From an uncultured Tabrizicola sp. (GTDB lineage: Bacteria > Pseudomonadota > Alphaproteobacteria > Rhodobacterales > Rhodobacteraceae), in the NCBI GenBank assembly GCA_937858255.1, contig CALLZQ010000805.1, forward strand, positions 1 to 9,864: a stretch of DNA of 9,864 bases, written 5' to 3'. A program made the position numbers and the translations under genes. Every line of letters begins with the position of its first letter. Position 1 is the first letter of the stretch. The notes beneath the pieces are model-generated. The model saw only the letters and a list, made by a program, of their open reading frames with translations, did not search any database and was not told the DNA's origin. Shown piece by piece: positions 1 to 5,711 of this stretch.

Positions 1-614
1 CATGTGGCGGCGATCTTGACACCGAGCAGGGCGAGCAGAGCGCCGAAGCTGCGGTCGATCACGGTCTTGAGGCTGATGTAGCGGGCGCGGGTGCGCTCGA
101 GCGAGAAGATGCGGGCGACGAGGATGTTCCAGACGGTCTCGTTGCAAAAGATCACGGTCAGCAGGGCGCCATAGATCCAGGCCGGGGTCTGCGGAGGGAC
201 GGTGCCCAGAAAGATTGCCGAGAACATCACCGCCGGTTTCGGATTGGCCAGTTGCGTGAAGAGGCCGAGGCGGAAGGCCGAAAGGGCCGAGCGCGGGATC
301 TGGCTGCGGGCAGAGGTGTCGAGCGGGGTGCGCGCATCTTTCCACAGGTTCCAGGCCATCCAGATCAGATAGCCGCCGCCGAGAAGCTTCAGCGCCCACA
401 AGAGCGCCGGGGCCACGGCAAAGACGAGGTTCAGCCCGAACATGGCCGCCGAGGCCCAGACCACCGCGCCGGCGCCGATGCCGGCGGCCAGAAAGGCGCC
501 GGTGCGAAAGCCTTCGGTCAGGCCGGTGCGGGCGGCCATCAACACCGCCGGGCCGGGGCTGATCGCGGCAAAGAGCGACAGGCCGGCAAAAGCGATGAAA
601 TCGGCGGGGCTCAT
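1..614 (-). CDS. LysE/RhtB-family amino-acid exporter (3' end at window edge)
   Basis: This encodes an inner-membrane transporter of the LysE/RhtB family, whose members export amino acids or related small metabolites. The visible 204 residues begin MSPADFIAF and carry the family signature SPGPAVL at about residues 19-25. Hydrophobic segments lie near residues 5-25, 38-60, 64-82, 112-130, 145-165 and 185-203. A conserved ANPKPAVMF segment sits at about 121-129. The protein ends GALLALLGVKIAAT. The next codon starts with TG at the edge, so it may be a TGA stop; family members are usually about 205-210 residues, so the gene is probably complete or nearly so. The start codon overlaps the fabI stop as ATGA, and AAGGA directly abuts the ATG, which suggests translational coupling. 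The substrate cannot be told from sequence. Confidence 0.88.
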   Translation of the reverse strand, partial: MSPADFIAFAGLSLFAAISPGPAVLMAARTGLTEGFRTGAFLAAGIGAGAVVWASAAMFGLNLVFAVAPALLWALKLLGGGYLIWMAWNLWKDARTPLDTSARSQIPRSALSAFRLGLFTQLANPKPAVMFSAIFLGTVPPQTPAWIYGALLTVIFCNETVWNILVARIFSLERTRARYISLKTVIDRSFGALLALLGVKIAAT

Positions 615-1432
615 TCCTTGCGGCCCGTGACCACGTCGATATCGGGTGCGTCGACCGCCTTCATGCCGACGACATGATAGCCGGCATCGACATGCAGGTT
701 CTCGCCCGTGGTGCCGGTGCCGAGATCAGAGAGCAGATAGAGCGCGGCCTTGCCCACCTCTTCTTGCGTGACATTGCGGCGCAGCGGCGAGTTCAGCTCG
801 TTCCACTTCATGATATAGCGGAAATCGCCGATGCCGGAGGCCGCGAGCGTCTTGATCGGGCCCGCCGAGATGGCATTGACGCGGATCCCGTCCTTGCCCA
901 GATCCTCGGCGATATATTTGACCGAGGATTCCAGCGCTGCCTTGCACAGGCCCATGACGTTGTAATGCGGCATGACCTTTTCGGCGCCGTAATAGGTGAG
1001 CGTCAGGAGGCTGCCGCCATTGGGCATCAGTCGGGCCGCGCGGGCGCAGATCGCGGTGAAGGAATAGACCGAAATGTCCATCGACATCAGAAAGTTCTGC
1101 CGGCTGGTATCGACATAGCGGCCACGCAACTCATTCTTGTCGGAAAAACCGATGGCGTGAACGACGAAATCGATCGTACCCCATTCCTGCTCGAGCCAGG
1201 CAAAGAGGCCGTCCATCGACTCTTCCGAGGCGACATCGCATTCATAGAGCATCGGCGTGCCGATCGAGGCGGCCAGCGGCTCGACCCGTTTCTTCAGCGC
1301 TTCGCCCTGATAGGAAAACGGCTGGGGGCCCCCGTGGTCGGCCGGCGCTTTGGCGTCGCCCCAGGTGGGGGTTTTGTTTTTGGCCGGCCCCATGATGAGA
1401 CCGCGTTTGCCCGCCATAAGCCCTGTTGACAT
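611..1432 (-). CDS. fabI: Enoyl-[acyl-carrier-protein] reductase (NADH), FabI
   Basis: This 273-residue cytoplasmic enzyme performs the last, NAD(P)H-dependent step of each fatty-acid elongation cycle and is the usual target of triclosan. The start MSTGLMAGKRG is typical of alphaproteobacterial FabI and is preceded by GAGGGGG (1438-1444) five bases upstream. The FabI catalytic set is present: Y147 and Y157 with K164 in the segment YYGAEKVMPHYNVMGLCK, followed by NAISAGPIKTLAASGI and the substrate-loop region. HAIGF (92-96) and CDVA (65-68) match the Rossmann core. Residues 16-38 are odd. The cofactor-binding motif, in Escherichia coli G-V-A-x3-S-I-A-x-G, reads G-P-A-K-N-K-T-P-T-W-G here, and several further non-conservative changes follow in the intact frame. 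This may be sequence error, or a divergent or inactive copy. The stop overlaps the LysE-family start. Confidence 0.95.
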   Translation of the reverse strand: MSTGLMAGKRGLIMGPAKNKTPTWGDAKAPADHGGPQPFSYQGEALKKRVEPLAASIGTPMLYECDVASEESMDGLFAWLEQEWGTIDFVVHAIGFSDKNELRGRYVDTSRQNFLMSMDISVYSFTAICARAARLMPNGGSLLTLTYYGAEKVMPHYNVMGLCKAALESSVKYIAEDLGKDGIRVNAISAGPIKTLAASGIGDFRYIMKWNELNSPLRRNVTQEEVGKAALYLLSDLGTGTTGENLHVDAGYHVVGMKAVDAPDIDVVTGRKE

Positions 1433-1437
1433 TCGAA

Positions 1438-1444
1438 CCCCCTC
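1438..1444 (-). promoter_or_regulatory. Ribosome binding site of fabI
   Basis: On the minus strand GAGGGGG lies five bases before the ATG at 1432. It supports the MSTGL start over in-frame extensions reaching up to position 1900, which would run through the divergent pdxH gene. Confidence 0.6.
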
Positions 1445-1471
1445 GCCCGTCTTCTGCCAGTTGATGAAAGA

Positions 1472-1500
1472 CGTGTAGGCGAAAGGCCATGGCCGTTCAA
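1472..1500 (-). promoter_or_regulatory. Candidate promoter of fabI
   Basis: Reading the minus strand, TTGAAC (1500-1495) is followed after exactly 17 bases by TACACG (1477-1472), about 40 bases before the fabI start. The -35 matches the sigma-70 consensus at four of six bases and the -10 at three of six. It sits in the only gap between the divergent fabI and pdxH genes. The match is moderate and nothing else supports it. Confidence 0.3.
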
Positions 1501-1530
1501 GGGCGGCGGACTTGCCGGAAGGGGTGGATG

Positions 1531-2163
1531 ATGACGGATGCAGGCTTTGACCGGGGCGGTATCTTTTCGGGGGACGATCCCTTTGTGCTGGCGCAGAGCT
1601 GGCTGAATGAGGCCGAGGGGCAGGAACTGAATGATCCCAATGCCATTGCGCTGGCCACGGTCGATGCGGCGGGGCTGCCGAATGTGCGCATGGTGCTGCT
1701 GAAGGAAATCGAGTGCTATGGTGGCGGCGAGGGGGCCTTTGTCTTTTACACCAACTATGGCTCGGCCAAGGGGCAGGAACTTGACGCTTCGGGCAAGGCC
1801 GCCTTTGTGATGCATTGGAAATCGCTGCGCCGCCAAATTCGGGTGCGGGGCACGGTCGAGCGTGAAGAGGGGCCGCAGGCCGATGCCTATTTCGCTTCAC
1901 GAAGCCTGAAAAGCCGTCTGGGGTCGATCGCCAGCGAGCAGTCGCGCCCGCTGTCTTCGCGTGAGGCGCTGATGGCGCGGGTCGCCAAGCTGGCCGTCAC
2001 CGAGGGTCTGGCGCCGGCACGCCCCGCCTTTTGGGGAGGTTTCCGCATCCGCCCGGTCGAGATCGAATTCTGGGCCGACGGCGCGTTTCGCCTGCATGAC
2101 CGCTTTCGCTGGACGAAGGGTGAGCAGCAGGGGCAGTGGAACATCGTCAGGTTGAACCCGTGA
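1531..2163 (+). CDS. pdxH: Pyridoxamine/pyridoxine 5'-phosphate oxidase
   Basis: PdxH is an FMN-dependent cytoplasmic oxidase that turns pyridoxine or pyridoxamine 5'-phosphate into pyridoxal 5'-phosphate, completing de novo synthesis and salvage of vitamin B6. The 210-residue product shows the family blocks in order: RMVLLKEI (53-60) and [15 protein letters not shown] (70-84) for [16 protein letters not shown] (95-107), the substrate-phosphate loop [19 protein letters not shown] (120-138), and the C-terminal signature [15 protein letters not shown] followed by RLHDRF. It ends WNIVRLNP, like the WKIDRLAP end of the E. coli enzyme. I chose the ATG at 1531 because GGAAGG (1517-1522) lies eight bases upstream. 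The adjacent ATG at 1528 is equally possible, and the ATG at 1489 would add 14 residues unlike the family. The gene is divergent from fabI. Confidence 0.96.
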   Translation: MTDAGFDRGGIFSGDDPFVLAQSWLNEAEGQELNDPNAIALATVDAAGLPNVRMVLLKEIECYGGGEGAFVFYTNYGSAKGQELDASGKAAFVMHWKSLRRQIRVRGTVEREEGPQADAYFASRSLKSRLGSIASEQSRPLSSREALMARVAKLAVTEGLAPARPAFWGGFRIRPVEIEFWADGAFRLHDRFRWTKGEQQGQWNIVRLNP

Positions 2164-2278
2164 ATTTCGCGCTTCGTGAATGAATGACTGCTTTCAGGCA
2201 AATGTTTTTTCTGCTTGAATCTGGCGGCGCATTCGCGGCATGTCGGGGCACGGGTCAATCTGGGGAACGGCCTTATCG

Positions 2279-2818
2279 ATGACGGATAACGAGATGAACC
2301 TGCGCGTGATCAACGGGCGCGTCAAATGGTTCGATCCTGCAAAGGGTTTCGGGTTCATCGTCTCTGATGAGGCGACGAGCGATATCCTGTTGCATGCCAA
2401 TGTGCTGCGGAACTTTGGCCAGAGCACGGTTGCCGATGGCGCCGGCATTCAGGTGCGTGTGCAAACCACGCAGCGTGGAGTGCAGGCGGTCGAGGTGCTG
2501 TCGGTGCAGGCACCCCAGGGTCTGCCGCTGGCGATGATCGATGAGCAGACAGAGCTTGATGCCGCCACGGTAGCGGCGCTGCCGCTTGAGCCGTCGCGGG
2601 TCAAGTGGTTCGACAAGGGCAAGGGCTTTGGCTTTGCCAATGTGTTCGGCCATGCCGAAGATGTGTTCATTCATATAGAAGTCCTGCGCATGTCGGGCTT
2701 TGCCGATTTGCAGGCGGGCGAGGCCGTTTGCCTGAAGATCGTCGAGGGTCGCCGGGGGCGCATGGCAGTGCAGGTGTTGTCATGGGAAGCAGCGGTTCGC
2801 GGTGGGGCCTCGGCCTGA
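2279..2818 (+). CDS. Two-domain cold-shock (CspA-like) nucleic-acid-binding protein
   Basis: This 179-residue protein consists of two cold-shock domains joined by a linker of about 30 residues. Cold-shock domains are OB-folds that bind single-stranded RNA or DNA and often act as RNA chaperones. Domain 1 (about 11-76) has GRVKWFDPAKGFGFIV (RNP1) and a degenerate RNP2, DILLHANVL. Domain 2 (about 106-169) has SRVKWFDKGKGFGFAN and a better RNP2, DVFIHIEVL. The start MTDNEMNLRVINGRVKW is chosen because GGGGAA (2262-2267) lies upstream and few residues precede the first domain. An ATG at 2240 and one at 2294 are alternatives. Duplicated cold-shock proteins of this size are, from memory, common in Rhodobacterales. 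The last 37 bases overlap the DUF192 gene in another frame. Confidence 0.92.
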   Translation: MTDNEMNLRVINGRVKWFDPAKGFGFIVSDEATSDILLHANVLRNFGQSTVADGAGIQVRVQTTQRGVQAVEVLSVQAPQGLPLAMIDEQTELDAATVAALPLEPSRVKWFDKGKGFGFANVFGHAEDVFIHIEVLRMSGFADLQAGEAVCLKIVEGRRGRMAVQVLSWEAAVRGGASA

Positions 2819-3276
2819 TCCTTTGCCTTGGTTTGGGGGGCGCCGGCGCGGTGCGGGCCGATACCGGGGCCTGCCGCGACGATCAGGTCGAGCTGCGCTG
2901 GCAGGGTGGACAGGCGCGCTTTAGCGTCGAGTTGGCCGATACCGAGGCCGAGCGGTCGCAGGGGCTGATGTACCGCGAAAAGATGGCGGCCTCGGCCGGG
3001 ATGCTCTTTGTCTATCCGCGCCCGCAGCCCGCCCGGTTCTGGATGGCCAATACCCTGATCCCGCTGGATATGATCTTTGCCGATGCCGAAGGGCGGGTGA
3101 CAAAGGTGCATGCAATGGCCAGACCGCAGGACCGCACCACCATCGAGGGCGGCGAGGCGGTGCAATTCGTGCTGGAGATCAACGGCGGGTTGGCGCGGCG
3201 GCTGGGGATTGCCGAGGGCGCCGAGATGCGCCACCCCGCGATTATCGGCGGTGCCTGGCCCTGCGCGGCGGAATAG
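2782..3276 (+). CDS. DUF192 family protein with signal peptide
   Basis: This 164-residue protein belongs to the DUF192 family, whose biochemical role is not established. Residues 1-26 form a Sec-type signal peptide: an N-region with Arg7, the hydrophobic stretch GLGLILCLGLGGAGA, and a likely cut after V-R-A. A periplasmic location is therefore inferred. The family blocks are clear: ELADTEAERSQGLMYRE (50-66), GMLFVYPRP (73-81), FWMANTLIPLDMIFAD (86-101), GRVTKVHAMARP (104-115) and VLEINGGLARRLGI (130-143). The chosen ATG lies 37 bases inside the cold-shock gene, which gives a complete signal peptide. AGGTG (2772-2776) is a possible ribosome binding site. The overlap suggests co-transcription with the cold-shock gene. 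Confidence 0.9.
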   Translation: MGSSGSRWGLGLILCLGLGGAGAVRADTGACRDDQVELRWQGGQARFSVELADTEAERSQGLMYREKMAASAGMLFVYPRPQPARFWMANTLIPLDMIFADAEGRVTKVHAMARPQDRTTIEGGEAVQFVLEINGGLARRLGIAEGAEMRHPAIIGGAWPCAAE

Positions 3277-3329
3277 GCCTTTCCAAGCCGCAACGCATTC
3301 GTTAGGAAGCGCGCATCAGGATACCCGGT

Positions 3330-3406
3330 CGGGGCGTAGCGCAGCCTGGTAGCGCGACGGTTTTGGGTACCGTAGGTCGAGAGTTCGAATCCCTCCGCCC
3401 CGACCA
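3330..3406 (+). tRNA. tRNA-Pro(UGG)
   Basis: A 77-nt tRNA with encoded CCA. The 7-bp acceptor stem pairs CGGGGCG (3330-3336) with CGCCCCG (3396-3402), followed by discriminator A and CCA. The D-arm AGCGCAGCCTGGTAGCGC is typical. The anticodon stem ACGGT/ACCGT closes the loop TTTGGGT, giving anticodon TGG. The T-arm is GAGAG-TTCGAAT-CCCTC and has one A-C mismatch in the stem (3382 with 3392); the rest pairs. The gene sits between DUF192 and selO on the same strand. Confidence 0.95.
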
Positions 3407-3413
3407 ACATTTA

Positions 3414-3437
3414 GCCGGATTTCCGGCCTGCCGTTTT
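3414..3437 (+). terminator. Possible terminator after tRNA-Pro
   Basis: GCCGG (3414-3418) and CCGGC (3423-3427) form a perfect 5-bp GC stem with an ATTT loop, starting eight bases after the tRNA CCA. A short run TTTT follows at 3434-3437, six bases beyond the stem. The stem is short and the U-run weak and displaced, so this is only a candidate. Confidence 0.35.
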
Positions 3438-3540
3438 GCAGGGTGTTTTGCGCCGGTTTCACGGTCGCCTCTCTTGCCGTCGGCAGGTAAATCCCCATCT
3501 TCGGGCAGAGGGCGCCATCACGGTGCCATAGGGGGTAGGC

Positions 3541-4995
3541 ATGGCACAGGCGGCGACGGGCGGTTTCCGGTTTGACAATTCCTGGGCGCGCGATCTGCCG
3601 GGAACCTATGTGGCGCAGGCGCCCGATGCGGCCCCGGCGCCGCGGCTTGCCGTACTGAACAATACTTTGGCACGGGATCTCGGGCTGGACCCCGACGTGT
3701 TGGCGCAACACCCGGAATGGTTCGCCGGCGGCGCCCTGCCGCCTGCCGCGGCGCCGTTGGCACTGGCCTATGCGGGGCATCAGTTCGGCGGGTTTTCGGC
3801 ACAACTGGGCGACGGTCGGGCGCATCTGTTGGGCGAGCATCTTGCCCCCGACGGGCGGCGCTGGGACATCCAGCTCAAAGGATCGGGCCGTACGCCGTTT
3901 TCGCGCGGCGGCGATGGCAAGGCGGCTCTGGGGCCGATGTTGCGTGAATATCTGATTTCCGAGGCGATGGCGGCGCTGGGGGTGCCCACCACCCGCGCGC
4001 TGGCCGTGGCCGAAACCGGCGAGACGATCTGGCGTGACGCGGGGCGTCTGCCCGGCGCCGTGGTGGCGCGGGTGGCGGCCAGCCATCTGCGGGTGGGCAG
4101 TTTCCAGTTCTGGGCCGCGCGCGAGGATCATGCCCAATTGTCGGCACTGACCGATTACGCCATCGCCCGTCACGACCCTGATCTGATCGGGCGCCCCGAC
4201 CGGGTTCTGGGGCTGTTCGACCGGGTAGTGGGACGGCAATGCCGGCTGGTGGCGCAATGGATGGGGCTTGGTTTTGTGCATGGGGTGATGAACACTGACA
4301 ATATGACCATCTCGGGGGAAACCATTGATTATGGTCCCTGCGCCTTTATGGAGGGCTATGCGCCGGGAACCGTGTTCTCTTCGATCGATCGGCAGGGGCG
4401 CTATGCCTATGGCAATCAGCCGCTGATTCTGGGCTGGAACCTGGCCCGACTGGCCGAGGCACTGGTGCCGCTGATCCCGGGTGAGGGCGAGGCGGTGATC
4501 GAGGATCTGAACGCGCGGCTTTCCAGTATCGCGGCGCGCTATCGGCAGGCATGGGTTCAGGTGATGCGGGCCAAGCTGGGGCTTGCCGATCAGGATGCCG
4601 GCGATGGCGATCTGGCCGATGATCTCTTGGCCGCGATGGTGGGGGCGGATTGGACATTGACCTTTCGTCGGCTGGCCGATGCGGCCGAGGGGCGCGACGC
4701 CCCGCTCCGGGCGCTGTTTGACGATTTTGCCGCCATGGAGGCGTGGCTGCCGCGCTGGCGGGCGCGGGTGACAGGGGGCGCGGCCGCCCCGGTGCGGGCG
4801 GTCAATCCGCCGGGCATTCCCCGCAATCACCCGGTGGAAGAGGCGCTGTCGGCTGCCGAGGCCGGGGATATGGCGCCCTTCCATGCGCTTTTGGCGCAGG
4901 TCACTGATCCCTATGACGAGCGGCCGGGGCGTGAAGCCTACAGCCTGCCCGCGCCATCGGGATTTGGCGCCTATGTCACCTTTTGCGGCACGTGA
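3541..4995 (+). CDS. selO: Protein adenylyltransferase SelO (YdiU/UPF0061), Cys-containing
   Basis: SelO is a pseudokinase-fold enzyme that binds ATP in an inverted orientation and transfers AMP to Ser, Thr or Tyr of proteins, many of them redox-related. The 484-residue product has the expected blocks: AYAGHQFGGFSAQLGDGR (77-93); DIQLKGSGRTPFSRGGDG (109-126), containing K113; RVAASHLRVGSFQFW (177-191); and MNTDNMTISGETIDYGPCAFM (250-270). By analogy with the Pseudomonas syringae enzyme, D253 would be the base and N254 and D263 the metal ligands. It ends FCGT, so C482 occupies the antepenultimate position that is selenocysteine in animal SelO. C267 could be its disulphide partner, as reported for E. 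coli SelO. The codon is TGC, not TGA. AGGGGG (3531-3536) lies just before the chosen ATG. Confidence 0.95.
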   Translation: MAQAATGGFRFDNSWARDLPGTYVAQAPDAAPAPRLAVLNNTLARDLGLDPDVLAQHPEWFAGGALPPAAAPLALAYAGHQFGGFSAQLGDGRAHLLGEHLAPDGRRWDIQLKGSGRTPFSRGGDGKAALGPMLREYLISEAMAALGVPTTRALAVAETGETIWRDAGRLPGAVVARVAASHLRVGSFQFWAAREDHAQLSALTDYAIARHDPDLIGRPDRVLGLFDRVVGRQCRLVAQWMGLGFVHGVMNTDNMTISGETIDYGPCAFMEGYAPGTVFSSIDRQGRYAYGNQPLILGWNLARLAEALVPLIPGEGEAVIEDLNARLSSIAARYRQAWVQVMRAKLGLADQDAGDGDLADDLLAAMVGADWTLTFRRLADAAEGRDAPLRALFDDFAAMEAWLPRWRARVTGGAAAPVRAVNPPGIPRNHPVEEALSAAEAGDMAPFHALLAQVTDPYDERPGREAYSLPAPSGFGAYVTFCGT

Positions 4996-5030
4996 TTGAC
5001 GCGACCGGGCCTGCACGGCACTGTGGCGCG

Positions 5031-5588
5031 ATGACCGCAAGAACCGATATCCATGACCGTTTGGCCCTTGCCCTGCGCGAGGCGCGCAAGGCCCGCGGCC
5101 TGTCTCTCGATGCCGTTGCAAAGCTCTCGGGGGTCAGCCGCTCGATGGTCAGCCAGATCGAGCGGGGCGAGAGCAGCCCGACGGTGGCGACGCTGTGGAA
5201 CCTGACCACCGCCCTGCAGATCGACTTTGCCGGGTTGATGGAGGCGCGGCCCGCCCCGGTGATCGAGGTGGTGCGCGCGGCGGCGGCGCCCGTGATGCAG
5301 CGCAGCGATGGGGTACGGATCCGCATCCTGTCACCGCCGGAATCGGTGGGCGATCATGAGGTCTATGAGCTGAATTTTGCGGCGGGCGCGGCCCTGACCA
5401 GCGATCCGCACAGCCCGGGCTGCCGCGAGCATCTGACGGTGCTGGGCGGGCGTTTGCAGGTGGTATCGGGCGAGAATACCGCCCGTCTGGGGGTCGGGGA
5501 TGTGGCGCGCTATCCGGCGGATTGTGCCCATGAAATCCGCGCCGAGGCCGGCCCCGCGCGGGCCATTCTGATCGTGCAGGGCAGCTAG
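5031..5588 (+). CDS. XRE-family transcriptional regulator with C-terminal cupin domain
   Basis: This 185-residue protein has an N-terminal Cro/C1-type helix-turn-helix (about 10-64), with ALREARKARGLSLDAVAKLSGVS and the recognition region SRSMVSQIERGESSPTVATL. A linker leads to a Cupin_2-type fold (about 105-183): VYELNFAAGA, a turn with H127, E133 and H134, then LTVLGGRLQVVSGE and GVGDVARYPADCAHEIRA. Such proteins usually sense a small metabolite through the cupin and regulate a neighbouring catabolic operon. It starts 35 bases after selO on the same strand and lies 123 bases before kbl, so control of kbl-tdh is the obvious hypothesis. The ATG at 5031 has no good ribosome site. A GTG at 4992, overlapping the selO stop as GTGA, is an alternative that would add 13 residues. 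Confidence 0.9.
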   Translation: MTARTDIHDRLALALREARKARGLSLDAVAKLSGVSRSMVSQIERGESSPTVATLWNLTTALQIDFAGLMEARPAPVIEVVRAAAAPVMQRSDGVRIRILSPPESVGDHEVYELNFAAGAALTSDPHSPGCREHLTVLGGRLQVVSGENTARLGVGDVARYPADCAHEIRAEAGPARAILIVQGS

Positions 5589-5627
5589 GCCGGGCAGCGC
5601 AGCGCTGATGCTGGTGAGACGCGGGTG

Positions 5628-5647
5628 AATTCCGGTAAAGCGGAATT
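5628..5647. promoter_or_regulatory. Perfect inverted repeat, candidate operator upstream of kbl
   Basis: AATTCCG (5628-5634) and CGGAATT (5641-5647) form a perfect 7-bp inverted repeat around GTAAAG. A second, overlapping palindrome, GCGGA-ATTTA-TCCGC, occupies 5640-5654. No T-run follows, so a terminator is unlikely. The site sits 40 bases after the XRE-cupin gene and upstream of the likely kbl promoter, as expected for an operator. Confidence 0.55.
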
Positions 5648-5658
5648 TATCCGCCATA

Positions 5659-5687
5659 TTGACGCATTCCGTATTCCGTGGCAATTT
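5659..5687 (+). promoter_or_regulatory. Candidate promoter of the kbl-tdh operon
   Basis: TTGACG (5659-5664) matches the -35 consensus at five of six bases. A -10 at 17-bp spacing would be CAATTT (5682-5687), which is poor. The region between the two boxes is filled by the tandem ATTCCGT repeat. The -35 is convincing and the -10 is not. Confidence 0.35.
5666..5679 (+). repeat. Tandem direct repeat ATTCCGT x2, candidate regulator half-sites
   Basis: ATTCCGT occurs twice back to back (5666-5672 and 5673-5679). The same core, ATTCCG, occurs in the palindrome at 5628-5647 and inverted at 5716-5721 inside the kbl start. These two copies fall between the proposed -35 and -10, where a bound protein would block RNA polymerase. 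Confidence 0.5.
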
Positions 5688-5697
5688 CCATAAAAGC

Positions 5698-5703
5698 GGA
5701 GGA
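5698..5703 (+). promoter_or_regulatory. Ribosome binding site of kbl
   Basis: GGAGGA lies eight bases before the ATG at 5712. It is the strongest Shine-Dalgarno sequence in the window and fixes the kbl start. Confidence 0.75.
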
Positions 5704-5711
5704 TTTCTGTT

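Noticed and set aside
252..677. Plus-strand open frame opposite the exporter gene
   Set aside because: It is a low-complexity Gly/Ala/Arg product antisense to a clear membrane protein.
674..1429. Open frame of 251 codons on the plus strand opposite fabI
   Set aside because: It is antisense to a well-supported FabI gene and has no recognisable domain.
1433..1900. In-frame upstream extension of fabI on the minus strand to position 1900
   Set aside because: It runs antisense through pdxH, the added residues resemble no family, and a ribosome site plus the typical MSTGLMAGKRG start sit at 1432.
2164..2278. Terminator or cold-shock leader between pdxH and the cold-shock gene
   Set aside because: A 6-bp stem follows the pdxH stop and a T6 run lies at 2205-2210, but they are about 25 bases apart, and I see no hairpin directly before the T-run.
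3475..3485. Short palindrome TGCCG-T-CGGCA upstream of selO as an operator
   Set aside because: It is a single GC-rich 11-mer with no repeats or convincing promoter nearby, so chance is a sufficient explanation.
3330..3540. tRNA-Pro as an attachment site for an integrated element
   Set aside because: No repeat of the tRNA 3' end, integrase gene or change in gene content is visible downstream; selO follows directly.
4984..5030. Selenocysteine recoding (SECIS) at the selO end
   Set aside because: The codon at the critical position is TGC for Cys, and the TGA two codons later is an ordinary stop.
3316..5121. Open frame of 601 codons on the minus strand opposite selO and the tRNA
   Set aside because: It is rich in Pro, Arg and His, as expected for antisense reading of high-GC coding DNA, and covers a tRNA and a clear selO gene.
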